Positions 8,034 to 16,141 are shown, counted from the stretch's first letter. The stretch is DNA of 43,690 nucleotides from Acidimicrobiaceae bacterium (GCA_003164095.1 PLRX01000158.1:1-43690), one strand, 5' to 3'. A program made the numbers and translations. Notes: generated from the letters alone by a model not told the origin.

Positions 8034-9517
8034 CCGAGGGTACGACGCAGGCGACACCGGTGACGGGGGAGGAGCGCCTCCTCATCGACGGCAGGCTTCG
8101 CACAGCTCGCGCCGGAAAGGTGTTCGAGACGGTGAACCCCGCCACCGGTGAGGTGCTCGGCGTGGCCGCCGACGGCACCGCCGAGGACATGGACGACGCC
8201 ATCGGGGCGGCCCGCAGGGCGTTCGACGAGACGGACTGGTCCACCGACGTCGAGCTGCGGGTGCGCGGTCTCCGTCAGCTCCAGCAGGCATTCGAGCGGC
8301 ACGCGGACGAGATCAGGGCCATGACCGTCGCCGAGACGGGGTCGCCCCTCTCGCTCACCTATTCAGCTCAGCTCGACACGCCCGTGGGGTCGCTCGGCTG
8401 GGTGGCCGATCTGGCCGAGTCCTACGAGTGGGAGACCGACCTGGGCAACGCCGAGCCGCTGGGCATCCCGTCCCACCGCTGGGTGCGCCGTGAGGCGACG
8501 GGTGTCGTCGGCGCCGTCACGCCGTGGAATGTGCCCCACCAGATCAACCTCGCCAAGCTCGGTCCGGCACTCGCCGCGGGCAACACCGTGGTGCTGAAGC
8601 CGGCACCGGACACCCCGTGGTGTGCCACCGCGCTCGGCCGCCTCGTCGCCGAGGAGACGGACATCCCCGCCGGGGTCGTCAACGTCGTCCCGTCGTCCGA
8701 CCATGCCCTCGGGGCCATGCTGTCGACCGACCCACGCGTCGACCAGGTGAGCTTCACCGGTTCGACGGCCACCGGCCGCAAGGTCATGGCCGCCGCAGCC
8801 GACACGGTCAAGAAGGTCTTCCTCGAGCTGGGTGGCAAGTCGGCCTTCGTCATCCTCGATGACGCCGACCTGCGCGGTGCCTGTGCGACGGCGGCGTTCA
8901 CCGTGTGCACGCATGCCGGCCAGGGGTGTGCCATCACCACCCGGCTGCTCGTTCCCCGTTCGCTGTTCGACGAGGCTGTCGACTCGACGTCGCGGGTGAT
9001 GGCCAAGCTGCCGGCCGCCGACCCGACCGACCCCGGCACCATCTGTGGCCCACTGGTCAGCGCCCGCCAGCGGGACCGGGTCGAGGGCTACCTGAAGCTC
9101 GCCCTCAAGGAGGGCGGCTCGTTCGCACTCGGCGGCGGTCGGCCCGAAGGGCTCGACGGGGGGTTCTTCGTGGAGCCCACGCTCATCGTGGGGGTGGGCA
9201 ACGACGCGCGCGTCGCCCAGGAGGAGATCTTCGGTCCCGTGCTGGTCGTCATCCCGTTCGACGACGACGACGACGCCGTGGCGCTGGCCAACGATTCGGC
9301 CTACGGGCTGTCGGGTTCGGTGTGGTCGGCCGACCGGGAACGGGCCGTGGGGGTGGCCAACCGGATCCGGACCGGCACGATCGGGATCAACGGTGGCCTG
9401 TGGTTCAGCCCTGACGTCCCCTTCGGCGGGTACCGCCAGTCGGGCGTCGGCCGCGAGTCGGGCGTCGCCGGATTCGAGGAGTACCTCGAGATCAAGTCGC
9501 TGGCCGAGCCGGCGTGA
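8030..9517 (+). CDS. aldA: NAD-dependent aldehyde dehydrogenase
   Basis: This 495-residue aldehyde dehydrogenase is complete. Asn167 lies in TPWNVP, Lys190 in VLKPAP, FTGST at about 242-246, general base Glu266 in LELGGK, and catalytic Cys300 in GQGC. It oxidises an aldehyde to an acid, most likely the aldehyde formed from P450-generated alcohols in this locus. ATG 8030 follows a GGAGG Shine-Dalgarno sequence and overlaps the preceding stop (ATGA). The gene type and place match aldA (Rv0768) beside the mycobacterial cyp51 cluster. An 80-base gap containing a small hairpin separates it from the next gene. Confidence 0.93.
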   Translation: MTEGTTQATPVTGEERLLIDGRLRTARAGKVFETVNPATGEVLGVAADGTAEDMDDAIGAARRAFDETDWSTDVELRVRGLRQLQQAFERHADEIRAMTVAETGSPLSLTYSAQLDTPVGSLGWVADLAESYEWETDLGNAEPLGIPSHRWVRREATGVVGAVTPWNVPHQINLAKLGPALAAGNTVVLKPAPDTPWCATALGRLVAEETDIPAGVVNVVPSSDHALGAMLSTDPRVDQVSFTGSTATGRKVMAAAADTVKKVFLELGGKSAFVILDDADLRGACATAAFTVCTHAGQGCAITTRLLVPRSLFDEAVDSTSRVMAKLPAADPTDPGTICGPLVSARQRDRVEGYLKLALKEGGSFALGGGRPEGLDGGFFVEPTLIVGVGNDARVAQEEIFGPVLVVIPFDDDDDAVALANDSAYGLSGSVWSADRERAVGVANRIRTGTIGINGGLWFSPDVPFGGYRQSGVGRESGVAGFEEYLEIKSLAEPA

Positions 9518-9533
9518 CCGGCCGTCACGGCCG
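9514..9533 (+). other. Intra-operon inverted repeat
   Basis: Right after the aldehyde dehydrogenase stop, CGGCCG-TCA-CGGCCG (9519-9533) can fold as a 6-bp stem, and GTGAC...GTCAC (9514-9528) offers an alternative fold. The following bases hold two copies of GGGCCACCGTC. It could be a weak attenuator or mRNA-processing element, or have no function. Confidence 0.25.
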
Positions 9534-9596
9534 CACGGGCCACCGTCGGCAGAGCGACATGGGCCACCGTCCGCGAACAGCACCAGAGGAGGCGTG

Positions 9597-10034
9597 ATGT
9601 CAGAGGGAACCACCGGGCCGCGGGCCGCGGGCATGGCCAAGATGGACGAGGTCTACGGCTTCAGCGTCGATCCCGATACCATCGCCGGGCCCTACGTCGA
9701 CGTGACGGTCGACCACCTGTTCGGGTCGATCTGGACCCGTGAGGCGCTCGACGTCCGCGACCGTCGGATGGTGACCATCGGGGTGCTGGCCGCCCTGGGT
9801 CAGGCCAACCTGCTGGAGATCCAGTTCCGCTCGGCCCTCGAGCGCGGCGAGTTGACCGAGGAGCAGGTCCGCGAGCTCGTGCTCCATCTCGCCCACTACA
9901 TCGGGTGGCCGCTGTCGACCGGGGTCAACGCCTCCGCCGAGAAGATCATCGCCGAGCGGGCCAAGGCGGCCAAGGCCGCCGCCACGGCTCCTGCAGCCGA
10001 CGTAACCGAACAGACCAAGGAGTCCTCACCATGA
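9597..10034 (+). CDS. Carboxymuconolactone decarboxylase-family protein
   Basis: This 145-residue all-helical protein of the carboxymuconolactone decarboxylase/AhpD superfamily carries the typical ANLLEIQFRSALERG and LHLAHYIGWP segments. It lacks the CxxC pair of AhpD-type peroxidases, so it is closer to the decarboxylase/lactonase-like branch. The C-terminus is an Ala/Lys-rich tail. ATG 9597 is placed 4 bases after AGAGGAGG. It ends in an ATGA overlap with the next SDR. The type agrees with Rv0771 of the mycobacterial cluster. Reaction unknown. Confidence 0.85.
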   Translation: MSEGTTGPRAAGMAKMDEVYGFSVDPDTIAGPYVDVTVDHLFGSIWTREALDVRDRRMVTIGVLAALGQANLLEIQFRSALERGELTEEQVRELVLHLAHYIGWPLSTGVNASAEKIIAERAKAAKAAATAPAADVTEQTKESSP

Positions 10035-10831
10035 CCGACAACGAGTCCCCCTCGACCGCACCCACGACGCCGACGACGACCTTCGACTTCAGTGGCAAGG
10101 TCGCCGTCGTGACCGGCTCCGCCGGCGGGATCGGCCAGGCCTACGCCGAGGCCCTGGCCGCTGCCGGTGCCTCGGTGGTCGTCGCCGACATCGACGTGGC
10201 CAAGGCCGATGCCGTTGCCGCAGGCATCCGCTCGTCCGGTGGCTCCGCCCTCGGCGTGGCCGTCGACGTGGCCGACCCGGCCTCCGCCGTGGCCATGGCC
10301 CAGGCGGCGGTCGACGAGTTCGGCGGCATCGACTACCTGGTCAACAACGCCGCCATCTTCGGCGGCATGAAGCTCGACCTCCTGCTCACGGTGGACTGGG
10401 AGTACCTCAACAGGTTCCTGTCGGTCAATATGCTCGGTGCGCTGAACTGTGTGCGGGCCTGCTGGCCCGCCATGAAGGCCCGGGGCGGGGGCGCCATCGT
10501 CAACCAGTCGTCGACGGCGGCCTACCTGTACGCCGGCTTCTACGGGCTGGCGAAGGCCGGGGTGAACTCGATCACGCAGCAGCTGGCCCACGAGCTGGGG
10601 GGCGACAAGATCCGCACCAACGCCATCGCTCCCGGGCCCATCGACACCGAGGCGTCCCGGACAGTGGTGCCGGATGCCTTCATGCAGCCGATCCTCGCCG
10701 GCCTCGCACTCAAGCGCATGGGGCAGACCTCCGACCTCGTGGGCATGTGCCTGTTCCTCCTGTCCGACGAGGCCTCCTGGATCACCGGGCACATCTTCAA
10801 TGTCGACGGCGGCCAGGTGGTCCGTCCGTGA
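10031..10831 (+). CDS. Short-chain dehydrogenase/reductase
   Basis: This 266-residue SDR has TGSAGGIG (28-35), NNAA (105-108), a catalytic Ser at 160 or 161, Tyr171 and Lys175, and a typical C-terminal ITGHIFNVDGG. It oxidises or reduces a hydroxyl/keto group with NAD(P). The start overlaps the previous stop (ATGA) and its own stop overlaps the enoyl-CoA hydratase GTG (GTGA), so it is embedded in the operon. It resembles Rv0769 in type and context. A Thr/Pro-rich N-terminal tail (about 18 residues) precedes the fold. Confidence 0.9.
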   Translation: MTDNESPSTAPTTPTTTFDFSGKVAVVTGSAGGIGQAYAEALAAAGASVVVADIDVAKADAVAAGIRSSGGSALGVAVDVADPASAVAMAQAAVDEFGGIDYLVNNAAIFGGMKLDLLLTVDWEYLNRFLSVNMLGALNCVRACWPAMKARGGGAIVNQSSTAAYLYAGFYGLAKAGVNSITQQLAHELGGDKIRTNAIAPGPIDTEASRTVVPDAFMQPILAGLALKRMGQTSDLVGMCLFLLSDEASWITGHIFNVDGGQVVRP

Positions 10832-11613
10832 CGGAGAGTCGGGCGACCGACGACGACCACCGCATCGAACTCGAGTTCCTGGACCACGTCCTTGTGGTCG
10901 CCTTCGATCGTCCCGCCGCCCGCAACGCCTTCGACTCGGCGATGTACCGGGCGGTGGCCGGGGCCCTGTCCGGCGCGCTCGGCGATGACGACGTGCATAG
11001 CGTGGTGCTCACCGGTCGGGGCAAGGCATTCACGTCCGGCCAGGACCTGCGCGAGATGGCGGCGGTGGCCACCGGTGGTGACGGGTCGGCCCTCGGCTCC
11101 GGCTTCGGAGACCTGCTCGACCTGCTCGTGACCTTCGACAAGCCGCTCCTGGCCGCGGTGCACGGCGTCGGGATGGGCCTCGGTTGCACCATCGTCGGGC
11201 ATGTCGACCTCGTGCTCATGGACGAGTCCGCCCGCCTCCGGGCCCCGTTCGCCGAGATGGGTGTCCCTCCGGAGGCGGCCAGCAGCTACCTGCTCCCGGC
11301 TCGCATGGGCTGGCAGGAGGCGTCTCGCGTCCTCCTGGCGTCGGAATGGGTCACGGCCCCCGAGGCCGTGGCCTCGGGCCTCGCCCTGAGGACGTGCCCG
11401 GACGGGACCGTGCTGGAGGAGACCCTCGCCCTCGCCCAGACCATCGCCTCCTTCCCGCCCCACGCCACCCGTCAGATCAAGCGCCTCATGCTGGCCGGCA
11501 GGGGCTCGGCCGTCGCCGACGCCCGTCGCCGCGAGGAGGTGGCCTTCGCCGCGCTGTTCGCCGACCCGGCGGTCAACCCGGGCGACGGCCTGACCGCAGG
11601 ACTGGGGGACTGA
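10828..11613 (+). CDS. Enoyl-CoA hydratase/isomerase-family protein
   Basis: This 261-residue crotonase-fold protein would bind an acyl-CoA thioester. The first oxyanion-hole strand (AFTSGQDL) and second (HGVGMGLGC) are both present. A Glu in GVPPEA occupies the region of a crotonase catalytic acid/base. It could hydrate or isomerise an enoyl-CoA, linking the oxidation steps to beta-oxidation. The GTG start (GTGA overlap) is favoured by coupling and by giving the normal family length. The exact reaction cannot be read from sequence. Confidence 0.88.
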   Translation: MTESRATDDDHRIELEFLDHVLVVAFDRPAARNAFDSAMYRAVAGALSGALGDDDVHSVVLTGRGKAFTSGQDLREMAAVATGGDGSALGSGFGDLLDLLVTFDKPLLAAVHGVGMGLGCTIVGHVDLVLMDESARLRAPFAEMGVPPEAASSYLLPARMGWQEASRVLLASEWVTAPEAVASGLALRTCPDGTVLEETLALAQTIASFPPHATRQIKRLMLAGRGSAVADARRREEVAFAALFADPAVNPGDGLTAGLGD

Positions 11614-11618
11614 CCACC

Positions 11619-12476
11619 GTGCGGTTCGGTGTCACCTGCTTCCTGACGGACCGGGACATGGCTCCCGCCGACCTGGCGCGGGCCGCCGAGGAACGCGGCT
11701 TCACGTCGCTCTTCCTGCCCGAGCACACGCATCTGCCCGTCCGGGCCGACACGCCACCGGCCCTGGTCGAGGGGGTGCGGATCGACGACTACAAGCGCAG
11801 CCTCGACCCGTTCGTCGCGCTGGCCACCGCCGTGCCCGTCACCTCCACACTGCGACTCGGGACCGGGGTGGTACTGGCCGCGCAACACGACCCCATCGTG
11901 CTGGCCAAGCAGGTGGCAACGCTCGACCACCTGAGCGGTGGAAGGGTGGAGCTCGGGATCGGCTTCGGATGGAACCGTGACGAGGCGGCCGACCATGGTG
12001 TCCCCTTCGGTGACCGGCGTCGTATCGCCCGGGAGCACGTGCTGTGCATGCGGGCGCTGTGGCGCGACGACCCGGCCGAGTTCCACGGCGAGTTCGTGGA
12101 CCTCGACGCGTGCTGGTCGGCGCCCAAGCCGATGCAGGGCGCGCACCTCCCGGTCCTGCTGGGCGGGGCCGCGACCGCCGGCAACTTCGCGGCCATCGCC
12201 GAGTACGGGGACGGCTGGATGCCCATCGGTGGATCGGGCCTGGGTGAGGCCCTGCCCGAGCTCCGTCGTGCCTTCGAGGAGCGGGGCCGGGATCCGGGCC
12301 TGCTCCGGGTGCTCCCGTTCGGCACCGTCCCCACCGACGCCAAGCTCGAGCACTTCGCCAGCCTGGGCATCGACGAGGTGGTCCTGCGCGTGCCAGGTGG
12401 GAGCCCGGCCGAAGTACTGGCCGTGCTCGACGCACATGCCGGATTCGTCGAGCGGTTCGGAGGTCCCGGTGCCTGA
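11619..12476 (+). CDS. Luciferase-like F420-type oxidoreductase
   Basis: This 285-residue TIM-barrel protein of the luciferase-like monooxygenase superfamily resembles the actinobacterial TIGR03619 group, usually F420-dependent. N-terminal VRFGVTCFLTDR, LFLPEHTHLP and central GRVELGIGFGWNRDE are diagnostic. It would catalyse hydride transfer or oxygenation on an organic substrate. GTG 11619 follows the hydratase stop by 5 bases with GGGGGA upstream. F420 rather than FMN use is inferred from the subgroup. Its 3' end overlaps the next gene by 8 bases. Confidence 0.85.
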   Translation: MRFGVTCFLTDRDMAPADLARAAEERGFTSLFLPEHTHLPVRADTPPALVEGVRIDDYKRSLDPFVALATAVPVTSTLRLGTGVVLAAQHDPIVLAKQVATLDHLSGGRVELGIGFGWNRDEAADHGVPFGDRRRIAREHVLCMRALWRDDPAEFHGEFVDLDACWSAPKPMQGAHLPVLLGGAATAGNFAAIAEYGDGWMPIGGSGLGEALPELRRAFEERGRDPGLLRVLPFGTVPTDAKLEHFASLGIDEVVLRVPGGSPAEVLAVLDAHAGFVERFGGPGA

Positions 12477-13176
12477 GCGTGCGGGTGCTGAGGCCCCGCG
12501 TCAGGTCGGGCCGCCGGGACGTCCCTGGAGCGGAGGCGGTCGCGAGGAGTTGGCCGCTGCCGTTCGCCGCCTCATGCAGCTGACCGTCACGTCGACCCCC
12601 GCTCCCGGCGCCTTCGCCGACGCCGCGGCGCGGATAGCGGCGTTGTCGGACGAACTGGCGGTCGGGGTCCCCGACGACGGACCGGTGCCGGTCGGGCGGT
12701 TCGCCGAGGAGTCGGTCGGCCCCGATGGGCTCGGTTCCCTGACGGCGGCCATGCCGTTCGACATGGTCGTCGGTTCCTGCAACCCGGTGGCCCCGCCCAT
12801 CGAGCTCTGGTTCGAACCTCCCAAGGCCTTTGGGAGGGTCAACTTCACGGCACAGTACGAGGGCGCCCCCGGGTGCGTGCACGGTGCCGCCATCGCCGCC
12901 GCCTTCGACATCATCCTGACCGCTGCCAACGTCGTCGCCGATGCGGCGGGGCCGACGGTGGAGCTGTCGATCCGCTACCGCAAGCCCACGATCGTCGGCA
13001 TCGACACGGTGTTCGAGTCGTGGGTCACCGAGGTCACCGACCGGCGGACGTTCAGCACCGGCCGCCTGCTCCAGGACGGCGTCGTCAAGGTCGAGGCGAC
13101 CGGCGAGTTCGTCAACATGTCGCGCGAGCGGATCAACGCCATGCACCGGAACCGACTCGCCGGCCGTGAGGGGTGA
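12469..13176 (+). CDS. PaaI-like hotdog thioesterase
   Basis: This 235-residue protein has a variable N-terminal half and a C-terminal single hotdog domain (about 120-220). The GCVHGAAIAAAFD segment is the family's active-site helix start. It likely hydrolyses an acyl- or aryl-CoA. GTG 12469 is chosen because GGAGG lies 5 bases upstream, making an 8-base overlap with the previous gene. It closes the rightward operon. With the TesB-like gene at the far left, the cluster contains two different thioesterases, consistent with CoA-thioester chemistry. Confidence 0.82.
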   Translation: MPERAGAEAPRQVGPPGRPWSGGGREELAAAVRRLMQLTVTSTPAPGAFADAAARIAALSDELAVGVPDDGPVPVGRFAEESVGPDGLGSLTAAMPFDMVVGSCNPVAPPIELWFEPPKAFGRVNFTAQYEGAPGCVHGAAIAAAFDIILTAANVVADAAGPTVELSIRYRKPTIVGIDTVFESWVTEVTDRRTFSTGRLLQDGVVKVEATGEFVNMSRERINAMHRNRLAGREG

Positions 13177-13218
13177 GCCCGGTCATCGAGCTGCCACGCG
13201 AGCGGCTGCGCCGTTCTC

Positions 13219-13224
13219 TAGAGT
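13219..13224 (+). promoter_or_regulatory. -10 box for the ABC substrate-binding protein
   Basis: TAGAGT matches the TANNNT form seen at other genes here. It would start a transcript near 13231 with a leader of about 60 bases that contains the palindrome at 13250-13268. Confidence 0.35.
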
Positions 13225-13249
13225 CTGCAACGTAGGACTACGCCCGGGG

Positions 13250-13268
13250 GGCGGGTCAGTGACCCGCC
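13250..13268. promoter_or_regulatory. 19-bp palindromic operator candidate
   Basis: GGCGGGTCA-G-TGACCCGCC is a perfect 9+1+9 inverted repeat in the leader of the substrate-binding protein gene, 13 bases before its Shine-Dalgarno sequence. This symmetry is typical of a dimeric GntR/LacI/TetR-type operator. It could also fold in the mRNA. No regulator gene is adjacent. Confidence 0.5.
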
Positions 13269-13293
13269 GGGCACCTTGACCAAGGGGGAGACC

Positions 13294-14634
13294 ATGAAGA
13301 GCCACACCATCCGCGGCGGCGGGACGGTCGGACGACGGCGGGGCGGCACGGTCGCCGTGGCCCTGGTCACCCTGGTCCTCGCCGGCACACTCACCGCCTG
13401 CTCGTCGACCGAGGCGCAGCCCGCGACGAGCACCTCCAGCGGATCCTCGGGCGGCTCGACGGGGATCCCGTCGTCGGCGTTCAGTGACACCACCGGTCTC
13501 ACCTCGTCGACGGTCACCGTCGGCAACGTCTCGACCCTCGCCTTCGGCCTGTTCAAGGGAGCTGACGTGGGCACCGAGGCCTGGGCCGACTACGTCAACT
13601 CGACCGGGGGGATCAACGGTCGCAAGCTCGTCGTCGACTCCTACGACGACGGCTACCAGGGGGCGCCGAACAAGCAGGCCACCGAACAGGTCGTCCAGAA
13701 GGACTTCGCGGCGGTCGGCGGGTTCTCCCTCGAGGACAGCTACGGCGAGACGGTGCTCGCCGCCAACCCCGGCGTGCCCAACGTGACGGTCTCGCTGAGC
13801 CAGTCGGCGGGCGACCTGCCCAACAGCTTCAGCCCCGACCCGGCTGCCATCGGCTGGCCGACCGGCCCGCTGATGTACTTCAAGCAGAAGTTCCCGGCCG
13901 ACGTGAAGCACGCAGGGGCACTGGTGGCCGACCAGCCCTCGGCCATCACGAAGTGGGGAGGCGAGAAGGCGGCGATGGAGTCGCTCGGCTACGACGTCGC
14001 CTATGACAAGCAGTTCGACATCACCCAGACCGACTTCACCCAGAACGTGGTGGCGATGCGCCAGGCCGGGATCAAGATCCTGTTCCTCGAGCAGATGCCG
14101 GAGAATTACGCAGCGGCGGTGGTGAAGGCCCTGAACGAGCAGAACTACCACCCGCAGCTGGTGTTCGGCGCCTCGACCTACTCCGAGCAGCTCGTGCCGG
14201 ACTCGGGGGGTGCCTCGGCCACCGAGGGCATCTACATGGAGATGGTGAACTCACTGTTCCTGGGCGAGGACACCGCCCAGCTGCCGGCGGCGAAGACGTT
14301 CCAGACGTGGGTCCAGAAGGCGTCCCCCGGGTTCAAGCCCGACCTCTACACCCTGTTCGGCTGGCTGTCCGGACAGCTGTTCACCCAGGCCCTGCAGGCC
14401 GCCGGTGCCCATCCCACCCGCGGCTCGGTCCTCCAGCAGTTGAAGAAGGTGACCGTATTCAACGGCAATTACCTGATCGCCAGCTCGAACCCTGCGGCCA
14501 AGGCACCCGCCTACTGCTACGTGATCGCCCGTATCGAGAACGGCCAGATCACCCGGGTCGACGATCCCCCGATCAATGGGCCCCAGCACGGCTACCGCTG
14601 CGACGGCAAGTTCTACTACTACCCGCCCAAGTGA
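13294..14634 (+). CDS. ABC-transporter substrate-binding lipoprotein, branched-chain/hydrophobic type
   Basis: This 446-residue exported lipoprotein has a basic n-region, a hydrophobic core and lipobox LTAC with Cys36, then a Ser/Thr/Gly-rich linker and a Peripla_BP_6 (Leu/Ile/Val-binding-like) domain. Recognisable parts are the GADVGTEAWADYVNSTGGIN region and VVAMRQAGIKILFLEQ. It captures a small organic ligand outside the membrane for an ABC importer. ATG 13294 is preferred over an upstream TTG because AAGGGGGAG precedes it correctly. No permease or ATPase gene is nearby, so it is an orphan or works with components elsewhere. Adjacency suggests it binds the substrate of the oxidative cluster. 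Confidence 0.88.
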   Translation: MKSHTIRGGGTVGRRRGGTVAVALVTLVLAGTLTACSSTEAQPATSTSSGSSGGSTGIPSSAFSDTTGLTSSTVTVGNVSTLAFGLFKGADVGTEAWADYVNSTGGINGRKLVVDSYDDGYQGAPNKQATEQVVQKDFAAVGGFSLEDSYGETVLAANPGVPNVTVSLSQSAGDLPNSFSPDPAAIGWPTGPLMYFKQKFPADVKHAGALVADQPSAITKWGGEKAAMESLGYDVAYDKQFDITQTDFTQNVVAMRQAGIKILFLEQMPENYAAAVVKALNEQNYHPQLVFGASTYSEQLVPDSGGASATEGIYMEMVNSLFLGEDTAQLPAAKTFQTWVQKASPGFKPDLYTLFGWLSGQLFTQALQAAGAHPTRGSVLQQLKKVTVFNGNYLIASSNPAAKAPAYCYVIARIENGQITRVDDPPINGPQHGYRCDGKFYYYPPK

Positions 14635-14641
14635 GGGTCAT

Positions 14642-14659
14642 GGTCCCTCCAGGGTGACC
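14642..14659 (+). terminator. Imperfect hairpin after the substrate-binding protein gene
   Basis: GGT-CCCT-cc-AGGG-tg-ACC forms a short bulged stem 8 bases after the stop codon. It lacks a T-tract and is weak, but it lies between this gene and an independently promoted one. Confidence 0.25.
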
Positions 14660-14674
14660 GGGGGCGGCCCGCCG

Positions 14675-14680
14675 TAGGCT
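14675..14680 (+). promoter_or_regulatory. Leaderless -10 box for the SRAP gene
   Basis: TAGGCT lies 8 bases before ATG 14689, with no Shine-Dalgarno sequence between them, as expected if transcription starts at the start codon. Confidence 0.45.
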
Positions 14681-14688
14681 GGACCACC

Positions 14689-15519
14689 ATGTGTGGACGG
14701 ATCTCGCTCTACTCGGACCCGGACTACCTGGCCCGGATCTTCGACAGCCAGCTGGGCCCCGATGTCGATCGCGACGCCCGGCCGAGCTGGAACGTGCCGC
14801 CGACGCGGTCGATCCTGGCCGTGGCGGACGTACCCGACCTATCAGGCGCACCCGGCGCCGAGGGAGGTGACGGTGGCGAAGATCCGGGTGACCGGGGTGT
14901 GCGTGCCGTCCACCGCGAGCTCGGCCGCTACCGGTGGGGCCTCGTGCCCTCCTGGGCGAAGGACCCGTCGATGGGCAGTCGCACCTTCAACGCCAGGGCG
15001 GAGACGGTGGCATCCAAGCCATCCTTCCGGTCCGCATTCACGGCCCGCCGGCTCGCCGTGGTGGCGGACGGCTTCTACGAGTGGCGGCAGGGTCCGGGGA
15101 CGGGCAAGCAGCCCTACTACTTCACCCGTTCCGACGGGAACCCGCTCGCCCTGGCCGGACTGTGGGAGGTCTGGCGGGGCGGACCCGCGGCGAGGGATTC
15201 CCGTGCCGGCGCCCCCGACATCCCGGGTGCCCTCGACCCCGCCGACCCCGACCCCGTCGAACGACCGGCGCTGCGGACCTGCACCGTCATCACCACGACG
15301 GCAGGACCGGACATGGGGGACATCCACCACCGCATGCCGGTCGTGCTCGAGCCCGAGGTGCTCGAGGAGTGGTTGGACCCGGACAACAGGGACAAGCCGG
15401 AGCTGGAGTCGCTGCTGGTGCCGTCGCCCGCGGGCACGCTGGTGCGGCGGGCGGTGGGACGGTCAGTAGGCAATGTGCGCAACGACGGCCCCGAGCTCAT
15501 CGAGCCGGTCGAGGAGTGA
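14689..15519 (+). CDS. SRAP-family protein (YedK/HMCES type)
   Basis: This 276-residue SOS-response-associated peptidase domain protein covalently protects abasic sites in single-stranded DNA. Cys2 directly after the initiator Met is the crosslinking nucleophile. WNVPPT (35-40), WGLVPSWAKD (83-92), Asn101 in FNARAETV, Glu131 in GFYEW and His213 in IHHRMP complete the known active site. The Cys2 requirement fixes ATG 14689 as the start. It is monocistronic, with a hairpin downstream. There is an insertion of about 25 residues (about 48-75) rich in Gly/Asp before the WGLVP block. LexA control is not evident from a recognisable SOS box. Confidence 0.93.
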   Translation: MCGRISLYSDPDYLARIFDSQLGPDVDRDARPSWNVPPTRSILAVADVPDLSGAPGAEGGDGGEDPGDRGVRAVHRELGRYRWGLVPSWAKDPSMGSRTFNARAETVASKPSFRSAFTARRLAVVADGFYEWRQGPGTGKQPYYFTRSDGNPLALAGLWEVWRGGPAARDSRAGAPDIPGALDPADPDPVERPALRTCTVITTTAGPDMGDIHHRMPVVLEPEVLEEWLDPDNRDKPELESLLVPSPAGTLVRRAVGRSVGNVRNDGPELIEPVEE

Positions 15520-15577
15520 ACAGGCTCTGAGCGGGAACCTGATCGGCCTCGGTAGGGCCGGCACGGTCCCTGACGCG

Positions 15578-15604
15578 CCGGATCCCGCCGGTGGCGGGAT
15601 CCGG
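15578..15604. terminator. 12-bp perfect hairpin between convergent SRAP and rpsT genes
   Basis: CCGGATCCCGCC-GGT-GGCGGGATCCGG is a perfect 12-bp stem with a 3-base loop. It lies in the 162-base gap between two convergent genes, so it can act for both strands. There is no T-tract on either side, as is common for GC-rich actinobacterial terminators. Confidence 0.6.
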
Positions 15605-15681
15605 GGACTGCACGTGCTGTGGGCCCCGTCGCAGCCGGAGGGGTGACAGGGTCGTCGGGTCGTCAGGCGAACCGGTCCGGC

Positions 15682-15951
15682 TCAGGCGTCGGCGGACGCA
15701 TTGGCGGCCCGCTTCATGAGCCGGGACTTGCGGTTGGCGGCCTGGTTCTTGTGGATCACGCCCTTGGCGGCGGCCTTGTCGATGCGCTTCACTGCCAGGC
15801 GGATCGCATCGTCGGCAGACGTGACGTCCTCGGCAATCGCCGCGTTCGCCTTCTTGGTGCGGGTGCGCAGTTCCGACCGAACGGCCTTGTTGCGGGCCTG
15901 GCGCTTGACGGTCTGGCGGTTGCGCTTGATCTGGCTACGGATATTGGCCAC
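15682..15951 (-). CDS. rpsT: 30S ribosomal protein S20
   Basis: This 89-residue, highly basic protein begins (V)[13 protein letters not shown] and has the long helices with [20 protein letters not shown] typical of S20, which binds 16S rRNA in the small subunit body. GTG 15951 gives the canonical N-terminus and follows a GAGGA Shine-Dalgarno sequence. It is transcribed divergently from lepA, a common actinobacterial arrangement. A leader of about 105 bases separates it from its likely promoter; S20 autoregulates translation in E. coli, so the leader may be regulatory. Confidence 0.97.
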   Translation of the reverse strand: MANIRSQIKRNRQTVKRQARNKAVRSELRTRTKKANAAIAEDVTSADDAIRLAVKRIDKAAAKGVIHKNQAANRKSRLMKRAANASADA

Positions 15952-16063
15952 TGGGGTTCCTCGTCGTCTTCGTGCGTCGGGTCGGGGCGGCAGCGTGCGC
16001 CGTCGACCCGGGCGGTGTTCGTGCCCCGGGATCCGTAGGGGACCGCAATGCGGGGGACAGTGA

Positions 16064-16069
16064 AGGATA
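16064..16069 (-). promoter_or_regulatory. Likely rpsT -10 box
   Basis: On the minus strand TATCCT gives a good -10 hexamer, predicting a start near 16057 and a leader of about 105 bases before rpsT. The palindrome at 16076-16093 falls in the spacer/-35 zone of this promoter. Confidence 0.45.
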
Positions 16070-16075
16070 GCAGCC

Positions 16076-16093
16076 CGGGCCCGATCGGGCCCG
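16076..16093. promoter_or_regulatory. 18-bp perfect palindrome between rpsT and lepA
   Basis: CGGGCCCGATCGGGCCCG is a perfect palindrome in the divergent rpsT/lepA promoter region. It overlaps the inferred rpsT promoter and lies about 50 bases upstream of the lepA -10 box. It may be a protein-binding site; no known motif is recognised. Confidence 0.35.
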
Positions 16094-16141
16094 ACGGTAA
16101 CCCGCGGTGCAGGTCGGGGGTGGGGGTCCGCCTGCCTTGGG

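Noticed and set aside
7089-8057. 322-codon minus-strand open frame opposite the hydroxyacid dehydrogenase
   Set aside because: Antisense of a clear Rossmann-fold enzyme; Gly/Arg/His-rich noise.
8363-9640. 425-codon minus-strand open frame opposite the aldehyde dehydrogenase
   Set aside because: It is the shadow of an intact aldehyde dehydrogenase with all catalytic residues; the antisense translation has no domain.
9896-10792. 298-codon minus-strand open frame opposite the rightward SDR
   Set aside because: Antisense of an SDR with complete motifs; no recognisable domain.
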